From NCBI GenBank assembly GCA_003574885.1, contig PJFC01000001.1:868001-932000 (forward strand): 64,000 bases of DNA, in the 5' to 3' direction. A program made the translations under genes and the position numbers. The notes under the pieces are model-generated. The model did no database searches. It worked only from the letters and a program-made list of their open reading frames with translations, and was not told the DNA's origin. Below, one piece after another: positions 50,383-58,986 of this stretch. The stretch is from Geobacter sp. (GTDB lineage Bacteria > Desulfobacterota > Desulfuromonadia > Geobacterales > Geobacteraceae). The stretch's first letter is position 1; each line of letters starts with the position of its first letter.

Positions 50383-50859
50383 ATGGGTAGAAAGAAGAAA
50401 ACATACCATCCGTCGGTGGGTGGTCTTCGGGTGGTGGCGCTGTTCGAGGGGGCGAAAGGTGCTCTGGTGCTCCTGGTCGGCTTCGGCCTGCTGGCCCTCA
50501 TCCATCGTGATCTCCATGCTGCTGCAGAGCAGCTGGTCCTGCACTTTCATATCAATCCGGCTAGCCACTACCCCAGGATTTTTATCGACTTGTCCGACAG
50601 ATTGACGGACATGAAGCTCTGGGCCGTGGCACTGGGGGCGTTGTTCTATGCCGTGATCCGCTTTGCCGAGGCCTACGGACTCTGGAAACAGCGCGCCTGG
50701 GCCGAGTGGTTCGGCCTCCTGAGTGGCGGGATGTACATCCCCATAGAGCTGTACGAAGTGCTGCAGGGGCTAACCTGGCCCAAGGTGACAGTGTTGGTGG
50801 TGAATGGGGTGGTAGTGGCCTACCTGCTGGTGGTGGTGACGCGGTCCAAGGGGAAGTGA
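50383..50859 (+). CDS. DUF2127 integral membrane protein
   Basis: This 158-residue protein has four membrane segments (about 14-34, 76-94, 104-122 and 130-152). The DUF2127 features are GGLRVVALFEGAKGALVLLVG and YGLWKQRAWAEWFGLLSGGMYIPIELYEVL. Function is unknown. It lies 9 bp after the ene-reductase, probably on one transcript. Confidence 0.85.
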   Translation: MGRKKKTYHPSVGGLRVVALFEGAKGALVLLVGFGLLALIHRDLHAAAEQLVLHFHINPASHYPRIFIDLSDRLTDMKLWAVALGALFYAVIRFAEAYGLWKQRAWAEWFGLLSGGMYIPIELYEVLQGLTWPKVTVLVVNGVVVAYLLVVVTRSKGK

Positions 50860-50895
50860 GGCTTTAGCATCGAGCCGAAAGATGACAACAGGTCG

Positions 50896-51711
50896 TCACC
50901 TCTTCCTCCCCGTCGGTACAGCTGCTTCGCATGGTACACGGGTCTGGCAGAGACCACACCCGGTCTGCTGCACGCCGTAACGCTCTCCCACTTCGCGGGG
51001 AGCGTCACCGTAGACGAACTCCCGGCAGCGGGGCTTGTCGTGTCCGTCAAAGGTAATGGCGCCGACGGGGCAGCGGCCGATGCAGACGCCGCAACTTCCC
51101 TCACGGTAATAGAGACAGTTATGCAGGTGGTTGGGGGCGGTGCGGGGAGAAGGGGGCAGGGGAAGGCTCGTGATGACGCTTCCCACCCGATGGGCAATTC
51201 CCCGCTCGGTAATGAGTCCGTCGGAAAGGCTGAAGGTGCCGAGTCCCGCAGCATAGGCGGCGTGCCGTTCGGACCAGGTGGAGGCGATGCCGACCGGCGT
51301 GTCGGCGAACTCCTTCCAGGCAGGAGAGTACTGGGGGGCGACGGCTCGGTGACCGAGCCTTTCCAGGTGTGCCACCAGGTGCCGCCGAAGCTGGCCGTTC
51401 AAAGCCTCGCCGTTGCTTCGGGTAAGGGCCCACTTGCGGGAGGGCCAGTCACTTTCCAGGCGGTTGGTCATCCGTGTCGCCGCGGTGATCGGCAGCACCC
51501 AGACGATTACCGTCGCCGCACCTTCCAGGAGCTCGGACGGTGTCAGGTGGAAGGGGCCGATGATGGCTTTGTAGTCAATGAACAGCGGGTCATCGGCCGC
51601 CGCGAAGCCGACGAGGGGCCTGTCGAAATAGGGGCCGCTGTCGTCGGGAAAACGGTTTTCCGGTGACTCCCCAATAAAACGTTCGATTTCAGCACGAATT
51701 TTTTCTGCCAT
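50896..51711 (-). CDS. 4Fe-4S protein related to epoxyqueuosine reductase
   Basis: This 271-residue protein has a long N-terminal domain resembling QueG and reductive-dehalogenase-like proteins (LLEGAATVIVWVLPI, GVASTWSERHAAYAAGLGTFSLSDGLIT). Two cluster motifs follow: CGVCIGRCPVGAI and CGLCQTRVPC, the second with one cysteine spaced unusually. It lacks the tRNA-binding C-terminus of true QueG. AAAGGAGG precedes ATG 51711. As the last gene of the AcuI operon it could hand electrons to the flavin reductase partner. Confidence 0.85.
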   Translation of the reverse strand: MAEKIRAEIERFIGESPENRFPDDSGPYFDRPLVGFAAADDPLFIDYKAIIGPFHLTPSELLEGAATVIVWVLPITAATRMTNRLESDWPSRKWALTRSNGEALNGQLRRHLVAHLERLGHRAVAPQYSPAWKEFADTPVGIASTWSERHAAYAAGLGTFSLSDGLITERGIAHRVGSVITSLPLPPSPRTAPNHLHNCLYYREGSCGVCIGRCPVGAITFDGHDKPRCREFVYGDAPREVGERYGVQQTGCGLCQTRVPCEAAVPTGRKR

Positions 51712-51722
51712 CTCCGCCTCCT

Positions 51723-52925
51723 TTATGTCGCGACAGTCCCAGGGCGCCGATATATGACGACAAAGAGCAGCAACGCTGTTCCACCCACCGCACCATTCAG
51801 GAGAAAGCCTGTCCGGTAACCGGAATCTCTGATGACAGGCCCCATTCCGGCCGCGCAGAGCATCATCCCTGCATAAACACATGTGTTGTAGCACCCCATG
51901 GCGAGCCCCCGTTGCTCACGGGGGACCACGTCGGCAATCAGTGCGCAGACCGCGGTGAAGGCGATCCCCATGCTCATCCCCATCAATGCCGCAGCTACCA
52001 TGAGCTGAACCACGTTGTGGCAGAAGCCGAAGGCTGCGAGAGAGATGGCAAAGACGGCGAGCCCCGCCGTCACGAGGACGCTCCGGTCGGCCACTCGATC
52101 GCTCAGTTTCCCTGAGGGGAGGCGGGAAAGGGCGTTGGCAAAGGCCTGGGCCGCGAAGACGAATCCCACATGCCCCGAGTGCATGCCGTGGCTCTGGATG
52201 TAAAGGGGCATGAAGGTGACAAACATCCCGAACCCGAAGCAGGTTCCAAGTGTGGCGACGAGGCAGGCGATGAGCCGGCGGTTCCCCATGAGCCCCTTCA
52301 GTGCCGGCAGGATGGCGTGCCGGCCGGCGCCGCGCGTCCTGGAGGCAGGAGGTGCGGGAAGGAAGACGAGTGCAACGAAAAACATGGTTAAAATCAGCCC
52401 CCCCGCCACGAGAAACACCGTCCGGAGTCCCCATGCCGTACCGAGGAAACCTCCGACGGCCGGTCCGAGGGTCATGCCGCCGTAAACCGCCATGGTGTAC
52501 CAGCCGTAAGCCTGGCCCAGCACCTCCGGCGGGGTAACGTCGGCCACATATGACATGAGGGTCGGCGAGAAGGCCGAAAGACCGATGCCGAAAAAAAGAT
52601 AGATTACCGCCATCTGGAGTGGGCTGCTGCTCCAGAAAAGGAGAAATGACGATCCTGCCAGAAGGATCATCCCCCCCAGCAGCGGCAAGCGGCGCCCCAG
52701 CCTGTCGGAGACGAGCCCCGAGGGGATTGAGAGCGCTCCGGCCATAAGCATGAAAGCACTATTGATAAGCCCCACCTGTACTGAATCGGCCCCCAGGGAG
52801 GTCGCGAAGAGGGGGACGATCGGAATCCTCATGTAGGATCCCAGAAAGCATACAAAGCTGATGATGCAGGCGATTAGGAGGAGTTTCCCCGCCCGGTGCT
52901 CGCGCAATTCAAGGGTCTTGCTCAC
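51723..52925 (-). CDS. MFS transporter
   Basis: This 400-residue transporter has twelve membrane segments and the MFS loop 2-3 motif GLVSDRLGRRLPLL, with a repeat GKLSDRVADRSVLV in the second half. It has no recognised ligand signature. The start codon is GTG at 52925, overlapping the flavin reductase stop as GTGA. A role in exporting a compound made or altered by the AcuI and flavin reductase pair is inference from the operon. Confidence 0.92.
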   Translation of the reverse strand: MSKTLELREHRAGKLLLIACIISFVCFLGSYMRIPIVPLFATSLGADSVQVGLINSAFMLMAGALSIPSGLVSDRLGRRLPLLGGMILLAGSSFLLFWSSSPLQMAVIYLFFGIGLSAFSPTLMSYVADVTPPEVLGQAYGWYTMAVYGGMTLGPAVGGFLGTAWGLRTVFLVAGGLILTMFFVALVFLPAPPASRTRGAGRHAILPALKGLMGNRRLIACLVATLGTCFGFGMFVTFMPLYIQSHGMHSGHVGFVFAAQAFANALSRLPSGKLSDRVADRSVLVTAGLAVFAISLAAFGFCHNVVQLMVAAALMGMSMGIAFTAVCALIADVVPREQRGLAMGCYNTCVYAGMMLCAAGMGPVIRDSGYRTGFLLNGAVGGTALLLFVVIYRRPGTVAT

Positions 52926-53488
52926 CGGTCCTTGCCTACCGAAAAAGCCTGGCCGAGGAGCGGCCCGATGCCGTGGTATCCCCGATGGGAGGTGTCAAAG
53001 ATAAGTGGCTTTATTTTCAGGATGTCGGGAATGCCGTCCTCGCCAAGCACTGCGGGGTCAGCTTTCACGTCGACGATCTCGCCAACGAACTGGGTGTGGA
53101 TGCCGATCTCCAGAGTGTTGAGCAGGCGGCACTCCAGAACGATCGGGAACTCAGCCGCAAAAGGGGCGTCCACAAGATCGCTTCTTACCGGAGTGAGGCC
53201 GGTGGCGGCAAACTTGTCGATGGTGCGCCCCGAGACGATGCCGACGTAGTCGGCTTCCTTCATCCTGGCCTCCGATGGGATGCCGATGGTGAATGCCTTA
53301 CGCTCCATGATGGCGGCGTAGGTATGCCGCTCCTTGCGGATGGAAACGGCCACGCTGGGGGGCTGGGAGGAGCAGATCCCTCCCCAGGCCGCGTTCATAA
53401 GGTTCGGCTTTCCTTCGTGATCATAGGTTCCCACCAGCAGGACCGGTGTGGGAAAGAGGAGGGTCTTTGCCCCCAGGGATGTTTTCAT
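52922..53488 (-). CDS. flavin reductase family protein (flavoredoxin)
   Basis: This 188-residue FMN-binding split-barrel protein begins GAKTLLFPTPVLLVGTYDHEGKPNLMNAAWGGICSSQPPSVAV (read as successive strands) with KERHTYAAIMERKAFTIGIPS, the flavoredoxin hallmark. Such proteins shuttle electrons or reduce free flavin. AAGGAGATCAGC precedes ATG 53488. It is flanked by AcuI and MFS genes in the same operon. Confidence 0.92.
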   Translation of the reverse strand: MKTSLGAKTLLFPTPVLLVGTYDHEGKPNLMNAAWGGICSSQPPSVAVSIRKERHTYAAIMERKAFTIGIPSEARMKEADYVGIVSGRTIDKFAATGLTPVRSDLVDAPFAAEFPIVLECRLLNTLEIGIHTQFVGEIVDVKADPAVLGEDGIPDILKIKPLIFDTSHRGYHGIGPLLGQAFSVGKDR

Positions 53489-53514
53489 GCTGATCTCCTT
53501 ATGGTGTAAATTGT

Positions 53515-54513
53515 TCAGCTCTCCAACAGGTTAACCACCACTCGTCCTGTGATGCTGCCGTGGAGGATCTCCTGGATCATGACTTCGAGCCCCTGCAGGG
53601 CGCACTCGGTTATCATCTCGTCGAGTCGTGCGGGTTTCCATCCTGTGGCGAGCCGTTGCCAGACCTCTTCGCGGGTTTCACGGGGGCACTGGACCGAGTC
53701 GATCCCGATCAGGCTCACCCCCCGCAGGATGAAGGGGTAGACGTTTACCGGCAGATCCGGCGAGGCGACCAGTCCGCAGCAGGTGACGGTTCCGCCGTAC
53801 CGCGTGCTCTTGAGAACTGCAGCCAGGGTCGCGCCGCCTACCACATCCACGGCGCCGGCCCACCGCTCGGAGAGAAGCGCCTTTTTCGCACCGGCCGCCA
53901 CTTCATCCCGGCCGATCACCTGCGCGGCGCCCAGATTCTTGAGATACCCCTCGTCGGCGCCCTTCCCGGTGGCTGCCACCACCCGGTATCCCCCCCGGGC
54001 AAGGATCGAAACGGCAATGCTCCCGACCCCGCCGGTTGCACCGGTAACGAGGATGTCGCCGTCAGCCGTCTTGACACCGGCCCGCTCCAGTTTCAGCACC
54101 GACAGAGCTGCCGTGAAGCCGGCGGTGCCGAGTGCCATGCTCTCCCGTAGCGTCAGACCCTCAGGGAGTCGAACCGCCCAGGTGGACGGTATGCGAATGT
54201 ACTGGCCGAAGCCGCCGTCGGTCTCCATCCCCAGGTCGTAGCCGGTGACGAGCACCTTGTCGCCCGGCGCAAAGGCGCCGCCCTCGCACGATATCACCTC
54301 TCCCGCCGCGTCGATGCCGGGGGTGTGAGGGAACTGACGTGTCACCCCGGGATTCCCCGTGGCAGAAAGGGCGTCCTTGTAGTTGAGTGAGGAGTAGTGG
54401 ACGCGCACCACCAGGTCCCCCGGCGGCAGGTCGTCTATGCGCCGCTCACGGATTTGCCGCACAAATTGCCTGTCGACCGTCTTTTCCACCACCAGCGCCT
54501 TGAACGTTTTCAT
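53515..54513 (-). CDS. acuI: YhdH/AcuI-type acrylyl-CoA or quinone reductase
   Basis: This 332-residue MDR-family reductase has the YhdH/AcuI opening FKALVVEKTVDRQFVRQI, the substrate region VRVHYSSLNYKDALSATG, a zinc-free fold, and the NADPH site VTGATGGVGSIAVSILARGGY at about 150-170. AcuI reduces acryloyl-CoA, detoxifying acrylate. ATG 54513 overlaps the MFS stop (ATGA), with GAGGAGACGCG upstream. The substrate is inferred from family. Confidence 0.9.
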   Translation of the reverse strand: MKTFKALVVEKTVDRQFVRQIRERRIDDLPPGDLVVRVHYSSLNYKDALSATGNPGVTRQFPHTPGIDAAGEVISCEGGAFAPGDKVLVTGYDLGMETDGGFGQYIRIPSTWAVRLPEGLTLRESMALGTAGFTAALSVLKLERAGVKTADGDILVTGATGGVGSIAVSILARGGYRVVAATGKGADEGYLKNLGAAQVIGRDEVAAGAKKALLSERWAGAVDVVGGATLAAVLKSTRYGGTVTCCGLVASPDLPVNVYPFILRGVSLIGIDSVQCPRETREEVWQRLATGWKPARLDEMITECALQGLEVMIQEILHGSITGRVVVNLLES

Positions 54514-55853
54514 CGCGTCTCCTCACTTAATCCGGGATATTGTTCAGTTTCTTCAGCAGTCAGGCCAAGCTTCCACGGTTGTGATTTCGCCGGTGGGGGA
54601 GGGTAACTGGCATGTATGATCGAGGATAGGCGAATGGTAACAAAGAAACCGGCTGTCAGCAACAGGCAGATCAGGCTGACGACCCCTCCCCATCCCCACG
54701 TATTCCAGAAAAGCCCGCCGACAGTCCCTGCGACGCTGGAACCGACGTAGTAGAAGAAAAGGTAGAGCGCCGTAGCCTGTGCTCGGGCGGTGGTAGCCAT
54801 CCTGCTGACCGAGCTCGACGCGATGGCATGGGCACTGAAAAAGCCGCAGGTGAAAAGGCCGACACCGGCAACTATCAGCGGCAGGGGGGTGGCCAGGGTG
54901 AGCGTGGCACCCGCTGCCATGGCGAAGAGCGAAAACCGGATCGTGGGCACCCTGCCGAAGCGGTTGACGAGATGGCCTATCCCCGTGGCGCTCATGGAGC
55001 CGAGCAGGTAGACGAGAAAAATGAGGCTCACATGGCTCTGGCTGAGGAGATAGGGCGCAGCGAGAAGCCGGAACGTGATGTAATTGTAAAGGGTAACGAA
55101 ACTTCCCACGGCAATGAATGCAATGCCGAAGAGACAGCGGAGTTTCGGTTCTTTCAGGTGATACCCGAGCGACGTCACCAGGTACCGTGCCACGAAGGGG
55201 CGGCGTTGCAGGTGCGACGGGGGGAGGCTTTTCATGAAGACCCAGCTTGAAAGGAGGCAGATAATACCGATGGCGCCAAGGGCTGCCCGCCACGACACGA
55301 GATCGGTCATGGTTGCCGTGAAGATTCGCCCGGTCATCCCTCCTACCGCGTTGCCACTGATGTAGAGACCCATCGCCGGGCCGAGGGAAGCGGCGTCCAT
55401 TTCTTCACCCAGATAGGCCATTGCCACGGCCGGGAGTCCTGCCAGGGCGAACCCCTGCAACAGACGGACGAGCAGGAGCGAGACAAAGGTATGGCTGAAT
55501 GCGCTCAGCAGGGCAAGGAAAGAGATGACGAAGAGCGCTCCGGTCATTATCTGCTTGCGCCCCCAGGTTTCCGACAGGGTACCGGTGAACAGCATGGCGA
55601 TGGCAAGGGTGCAGGTGGAGATCGAGAGAGGGAGGCTTCCGAGTGCCGGCGCTACGCCGTACTCGCGGGAAAATACCGGAAGGAGTGGCTGCATGTCGTA
55701 GAGAGTGATGAAGGTGACGAAACCGGCGACAAAAAGGGCCAGGTTGACACGGTGATAAACGTCGGTACCGCTCTGGATGCGACCAAGTTCCCTTGTGGAG
55801 TGGGTGGAAGCGACGACGTTCATGGGGTTCATATGCCTCGCTGCTCTTTTCAT
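54510..55853 (-). CDS. MFS transporter, YnfM-like
   Basis: This 447-residue protein has twelve membrane segments after a roughly 35-residue cytoplasmic N-terminus. TGTLSETWGRKQIM is the loop 2-3 motif, and GFALAGLPAVAMAYLGEEM fits the YnfM/YybF drug-exporter branch. The first ATG (55853) has only a weak site; an internal ATG at residue 8 follows GAGGCAT. It is the first gene of the AcuI operon and is transcribed divergently from the LysR gene. Confidence 0.88.
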   Translation of the reverse strand: MKRAARHMNPMNVVASTHSTRELGRIQSGTDVYHRVNLALFVAGFVTFITLYDMQPLLPVFSREYGVAPALGSLPLSISTCTLAIAMLFTGTLSETWGRKQIMTGALFVISFLALLSAFSHTFVSLLLVRLLQGFALAGLPAVAMAYLGEEMDAASLGPAMGLYISGNAVGGMTGRIFTATMTDLVSWRAALGAIGIICLLSSWVFMKSLPPSHLQRRPFVARYLVTSLGYHLKEPKLRCLFGIAFIAVGSFVTLYNYITFRLLAAPYLLSQSHVSLIFLVYLLGSMSATGIGHLVNRFGRVPTIRFSLFAMAAGATLTLATPLPLIVAGVGLFTCGFFSAHAIASSSVSRMATTARAQATALYLFFYYVGSSVAGTVGGLFWNTWGWGGVVSLICLLLTAGFFVTIRLSSIIHASYPPPPAKSQPWKLGLTAEETEQYPGLSEETR

Positions 55854-55859
55854 TAATTC

Positions 55860-55920
55860 AACCCTACCACCTCGCTAAGAATAAATAAAATATATGTTGT
55901 TTATAGTTTGCATAAGATAT
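55860..55920. promoter_or_regulatory. divergent LysR/MFS promoter region
   Basis: The AT-rich stretch has the dyad ATAAA-N14-TTTAT and several TATATG/TATAGT -10-like boxes between the two divergent starts. Confidence 0.45.
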
Positions 55921-55941
55921 GTTTATGTTGAGGAGGTGCTC

Positions 55942-56832
55942 ATGGATATCAGGCAGGTGCGAGTCTTTGTGGAGATTGTCCGGCAGGGAAGTTTCACCAA
56001 AGCAGCAGAGCAGCTCCATGTTGCCCAGCCGGCCGTCAGCATGACTGTCAGAGGGCTGGAGGAAGAGCTGGAACTGACGCTTTTCAACCGACGGGACCGT
56101 AAGATTTCCCTTACCGCCGAAGGGGAGGTGTTTCTCCGCCATGCCGAGGGGATCCTCGCCGGTTTGAAGGCTGCCGAACTGGAAATGGCCGAGATTCGCG
56201 GTCTGATCAAGGGGGAGGTGAGGGTTGGCATCCCCCCCATGATGAGCACCTACTTTTTCCCGGACATCATCTACGAGTTTAAAAGACGGTATCCACAATT
56301 GAATCTGTCGGTGAATGGGGAAGGGGCCTGGCGTATTCAGCAGATGATCAGCCGGGGAGAGATCGACATGGGGGTCATCACCGGCAAGGAGATTCCCGAT
56401 GACCTGGAGACACGCCATTTCAGAAGGGAAGAGGTAGTGGTATGCGTTTCGCGTGAGCATCGTTTTGCGAAGCGGAAATCGGTAACACTGGAGGAATTCG
56501 CCGGGGAACCGCTGATATTTTTCAAGGAAGGATACTACCTGCGGGAGCTTATCGGCGAGGTGCTGAAGGGGACGGGACAGTCTCCCCATGTTGTCTTCGA
56601 GACAAACATGTTTTCCTTGGTGAAATCTCTGGTGCAGAGGGGTATGGGGATATCGACACTGCTCAGGATGGTCGTCGCCGGCGATGAAGCCCTGTCGGCC
56701 GTCTCACTCGACCCACCCCTTCACATCGACCTGGTGATTGCGTGGGAAAAGCATGCCTATCTGTCCCGGGCCAACCGGGCGTTCGTAGACTTTCTGCTGG
56801 AACGGACCAAAGGGTACGAGAACCGACGGTAA
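55942..56832 (+). CDS. LysR family transcription regulator
   Basis: This 296-residue regulator has an N-terminal winged helix (MDIRQVRVFVEIVRQGSFTKAAEQLHVAQPAVSMTVRGLEEEL, the family pattern) and a periplasmic-binding-like effector domain from about 92 (GEVRVGIPPMMSTYFFPDII). It probably controls the divergent AcuI operon in response to a small ligand. GAGGAGGTGCTC precedes ATG 55942. The 88-bp gap is AT-rich and contains ATAAA-N14-TTTAT. Confidence 0.93.
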   Translation: MDIRQVRVFVEIVRQGSFTKAAEQLHVAQPAVSMTVRGLEEELELTLFNRRDRKISLTAEGEVFLRHAEGILAGLKAAELEMAEIRGLIKGEVRVGIPPMMSTYFFPDIIYEFKRRYPQLNLSVNGEGAWRIQQMISRGEIDMGVITGKEIPDDLETRHFRREEVVVCVSREHRFAKRKSVTLEEFAGEPLIFFKEGYYLRELIGEVLKGTGQSPHVVFETNMFSLVKSLVQRGMGISTLLRMVVAGDEALSAVSLDPPLHIDLVIAWEKHAYLSRANRAFVDFLLERTKGYENRR

Positions 56833-56846
56833 GTGGTATCCTTCCC

Positions 56847-56999
56847 TTATTCGGTCTCTTCTTCCTCGACAGACTGCTCCGGTGTTTCATCGGTCTGCTC
56901 AAGGCCCTTTTCCCGCTTGCGTTGCAGTTTTTCCTCGTTCTTCTTCTTCCGGTCCAACTCTTTCTGCCGTTTTTGAAACTGGAAATTCGGTTTTGCCAT
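56847..56999 (-). CDS. 50-residue charged conserved protein
   Basis: The frame runs from ATG 56999 (GGAGC upstream, CCAGGAGCTACCCT) to a stop at 56847. It encodes MAKPNFQFQKRQKELDRKKK, a strongly basic helical head, followed by an acidic tail QSVEEEEETE-like segment. The opening MAKPNFQFQKRQKEL is a pattern I have seen in small conserved proteobacterial proteins of unknown role, possibly ribosome- or RNA-associated given its charge. It lies just after the LysR gene on the other strand. Confidence 0.75.
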   Translation of the reverse strand: MAKPNFQFQKRQKELDRKKKNEEKLQRKREKGLEQTDETPEQSVEEEETE

Positions 57000-57031
57000 A
57001 GGGTAGCTCCTGGATTCCTGGTGAATACGGT

Positions 57032-57065
57032 AAAAAAAAGCCCCGGATTTCTCCGGGGCTTTTCA
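57032..57065 (-). terminator. terminator of the cold shock gene
   Basis: Minus-strand AAGCCCCGG-loop-CCGGGGCTT is followed by eight T residues. Confidence 0.92.
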
Positions 57066-57085
57066 GGCTTTGACTCGGGAACTAA

Positions 57086-57286
57086 TTATACCCGTGTCAC
57101 ATTCGCAGCTTGAAGCCCTTTCGGACCCTTGGTTACTTCGAATGTCACACGATCGCCTTCGGCAAGCGATTTGAATCCGTCACCTGTGATGGCGGAAAAA
57201 TGACAAAATACATCTTCACCGTTCTCCTGCTCAAGAAAACCAAAACCCTTCGCGTCGTTAAACCATTTTACTGTTCCGTTTACCAT
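57086..57286 (-). CDS. cold shock protein, CspA family
   Basis: This 66-residue OB-fold protein has the RNA-binding motifs KGFGFLEQE (RNP1) and DVFCHFSAI (RNP2) and the opening [16 protein letters not shown]. It binds single-stranded RNA and acts as a chaperone or antiterminator. AGGAG lies 10 nt before the ATG. Its leader contains a small hairpin and a clear promoter upstream. Confidence 0.97.
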   Translation of the reverse strand: MVNGTVKWFNDAKGFGFLEQENGEDVFCHFSAITGDGFKSLAEGDRVTFEVTKGPKGLQAANVTRV

Positions 57287-57320
57287 TGTGTTCTTTCTCC
57301 TGATACTTCTTCTTAGTTTT

Positions 57321-57340
57321 GTCCGGCTTTATTTCCGGAC
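57321..57340 (-). promoter_or_regulatory. hairpin in the cold shock gene leader
   Basis: GTCCGG-N8-CCGGAC is a perfect 6-bp stem in the leader near the expected start of the transcript. Confidence 0.55.
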
Positions 57341-57348
57341 GTATGTCA

Positions 57349-57377
57349 CCCTAACAGTTTTCAAACTGCAATGTCAA
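57349..57377 (-). promoter_or_regulatory. cold shock gene promoter
   Basis: Minus-strand TTGACA (57377-57372) and TTAGGG (57354-57349) are 17 bp apart. The -35 is perfect and the -10 is poor. Confidence 0.55.
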
Positions 57378-57408
57378 TCAATTTAATCAGCTGGCTTCAG
57401 GAAAAATA

Positions 57409-57555
57409 TCAAAATTTCTCAAGCGGTGCGTTCTGTCGTAGCAAAATACAGAAAAATGATAATGAAAACAGCGGCATACGGTAATAGTTCCCAATTTTCT
57501 GAGAACTGCCCTCCCACGTTCGATCCAGACGGTGAATCATGTTTCTATCTGACAT
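57409..57555 (-). CDS. candidate 48-residue protein upstream of the cold shock gene
   Basis: AAGGAGGGGGC precedes an ATG at 57555 that opens 48 codons. The peptide begins MSDRNMIHRLDRTWEG and has a hydrophobic C-terminal stretch (RMPLFSLSFFCILLRQ). A good ribosome site supports it, but the DNA is AT-rich and the composition is not strongly coding. It might be a membrane peptide or spurious. Confidence 0.4.
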   Translation of the reverse strand: MSDRNMIHRLDRTWEGSSQKIGNYYRMPLFSLSFFCILLRQNAPLEKF

Positions 57556-57787
57556 GCCCCCTCCTTCCTCCGCTCTCCGGGTTGATCTAAAACTACATGT
57601 GGCAAAAGCGTATGCAGCAGTAGCGTCAACGTAATATGTCTTGCTAAAAACAGTGCATTGGAGCATTCTGTAAAGATATGAGAACTCCTTATATCTAAAA
57701 GGGAAATGAAATTTAGCTACGGAGATATTGAGTATAGAGTTCAATGCAGAAACCACCACTCCTTCAGATTAGACGAGGTCGGAACCA

Positions 57788-58051
57788 ATGATTATCAAGA
57801 CAGGTAAGTTTGTAAGTCACGCGGGCGCATTGCAGTGGGGCGCCGGCAAGGTGTTGGATGTGAATGACCACAGGGCAACGATCCAGTTCAGTGACGGCAT
57901 AAGTCGGAAAATCGCCGTCTCCCATTTTGACACCCTGCAACCGGCCGAAGCTGCTTCCTATCTGCCTCCTCCGGAAGTCGTTGCCGTAGTGAAAATCCGC
58001 CCGGCACCCAGAAAGGCAAAAAAGAAAATTGTCGCTCCCGTCGAAGGTTAA
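57788..58051 (+). CDS. DUF3553-like small protein
   Basis: This 87-residue protein starts MIIKTGKFVSHAGALQWGAGKVLDVN and reads as an SH3-like or DUF3553 small beta barrel (GAGKVLDVNDHRATIQFSDGISRKI across two strands). A basic tail PRKAKKKIVAPVEG follows. The tail suggests nucleic-acid contact. DUF3553 often occurs in transcription-repair proteins, but free-standing copies have no known role. GAGG is a moderate site upstream, and a terminator follows. Confidence 0.7.
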   Translation: MIIKTGKFVSHAGALQWGAGKVLDVNDHRATIQFSDGISRKIAVSHFDTLQPAEAASYLPPPEVVAVVKIRPAPRKAKKKIVAPVEG

Positions 58052-58136
58052 TGACTGAAACACCTTAACGCTGGGTATCAGGCAGAAAACCCTGACCATA
58101 ACCTAATGATGTGACAGAGTCACATTCCACGAACAA

Positions 58137-58180
58137 CGAAAGCCCCTTTTCATCGCTGAAGGGGGCTTTCGTTTTTTTTT
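58137..58180 (+). terminator. terminator of the DUF3553-like gene
   Basis: CGAAAGCCCC-TTTTCATCGCTGAA-GGGGGCTTTCG followed by nine or more T residues. Confidence 0.92.
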
Positions 58181-58261
58181 CGCCCTGGGGAACATGCCCG
58201 ATTGATAAAAGAAACATCTCCAATGCGGACCAGTATCCACATCAGCACAGACAAAAAAGCA

Positions 58262-58308
58262 TTGACAAGGATATTGTATGGTTATAGCTTGGAATGAATG
58301 TTCATTCC
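58262..58308 (+). promoter_or_regulatory. TetR gene promoter with palindromic operator
   Basis: TTGACA at 58262-58267 and TAGCTT/TATAGC 15-17 bp later are followed by GGAATGAATGTTCATTCC (58291-58308), a perfect 8-bp inverted repeat around TG. This is the classical shape of a TetR/AcrR operator. Confidence 0.65.
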
Positions 58309-58320
58309 GGAGTGCCCCTT

Positions 58321-58896
58321 ATGGTAAAATGTGAAAAAAGAGATGAAATACTTCGCGCTGCACTGGTACTTATTGCTGAACACGGGTTCCACGGTGCCCC
58401 CATGGCGCTGATCGCCGAGCGGGCAGGGGTGGGCGCCGGGACGATCTACCGTTATTTCGAGAACAAGGATGTGCTCATAATAGAGCTGTTTCGGGAAATA
58501 GAAGGGAAAATCAAAGAGTGCATCCTGAAGGGATACTCGTCGGAGAGTCCCATCCGGGAACGATTTCTTCACCTTAACAAAAAATTATATCGCTATTTCA
58601 TCGATTTTCCTCTTCATTTCCGCTACGTGGAACAGTACCACAATTCACCCTACGGGGTGGCCTGTCGCAGGGACAAGATATTAGGCGAGGCTGACAACCA
58701 GGATGTGTTCCTGAAACTCTTCGAAGATGGACTGACCCAGCGGGTATTAAAAGACCTCCCCCTGCTCATCCTCTTTTCCTTGGCGTTCGGCCCCATGGTC
58801 TTCGCGGTCAGGGACCATATATTCGGCTTCTTCGAACTTAACGACACCCTCATCGAACAGGTCGCTGAGGCGTGCTGGGATGGGATAAAACGTTGA
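58321..58896 (+). CDS. TetR/AcrR family repressor of the RND operon
   Basis: This 191-residue regulator has the N-terminal TetR helix-turn-helix (RDEILRAALVLIAEHGFHGAPMALIAERAGVGAGTIYRYFENKD, split over helices 1-3) and a ligand-binding all-helical C-domain. ATG 58321 has GGAG 8 nt upstream; an earlier ATG at 58294 lies inside the operator and is rejected. It probably represses itself and the following efflux genes and releases DNA when a toxic ligand binds. Confidence 0.93.
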   Translation: MVKCEKRDEILRAALVLIAEHGFHGAPMALIAERAGVGAGTIYRYFENKDVLIIELFREIEGKIKECILKGYSSESPIRERFLHLNKKLYRYFIDFPLHFRYVEQYHNSPYGVACRRDKILGEADNQDVFLKLFEDGLTQRVLKDLPLLILFSLAFGPMVFAVRDHIFGFFELNDTLIEQVAEACWDGIKR

Positions 58897-58986
58897 GGAT
58901 ATGCGCATCGGATTAAGCCAGTCGGAGCTTGACATGCGGCGTCAGATGATGGCACACACTCAAACAACAGGCAGGACCTGGTCAGT

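Noticed and set aside
58109-58125. ATGTGAC-AGA-GTCACAT, resembling a CRP site
   Set aside because: The half-site spacing is one base short of the CRP consensus and it lies between a stop codon and a terminator, not at a promoter.
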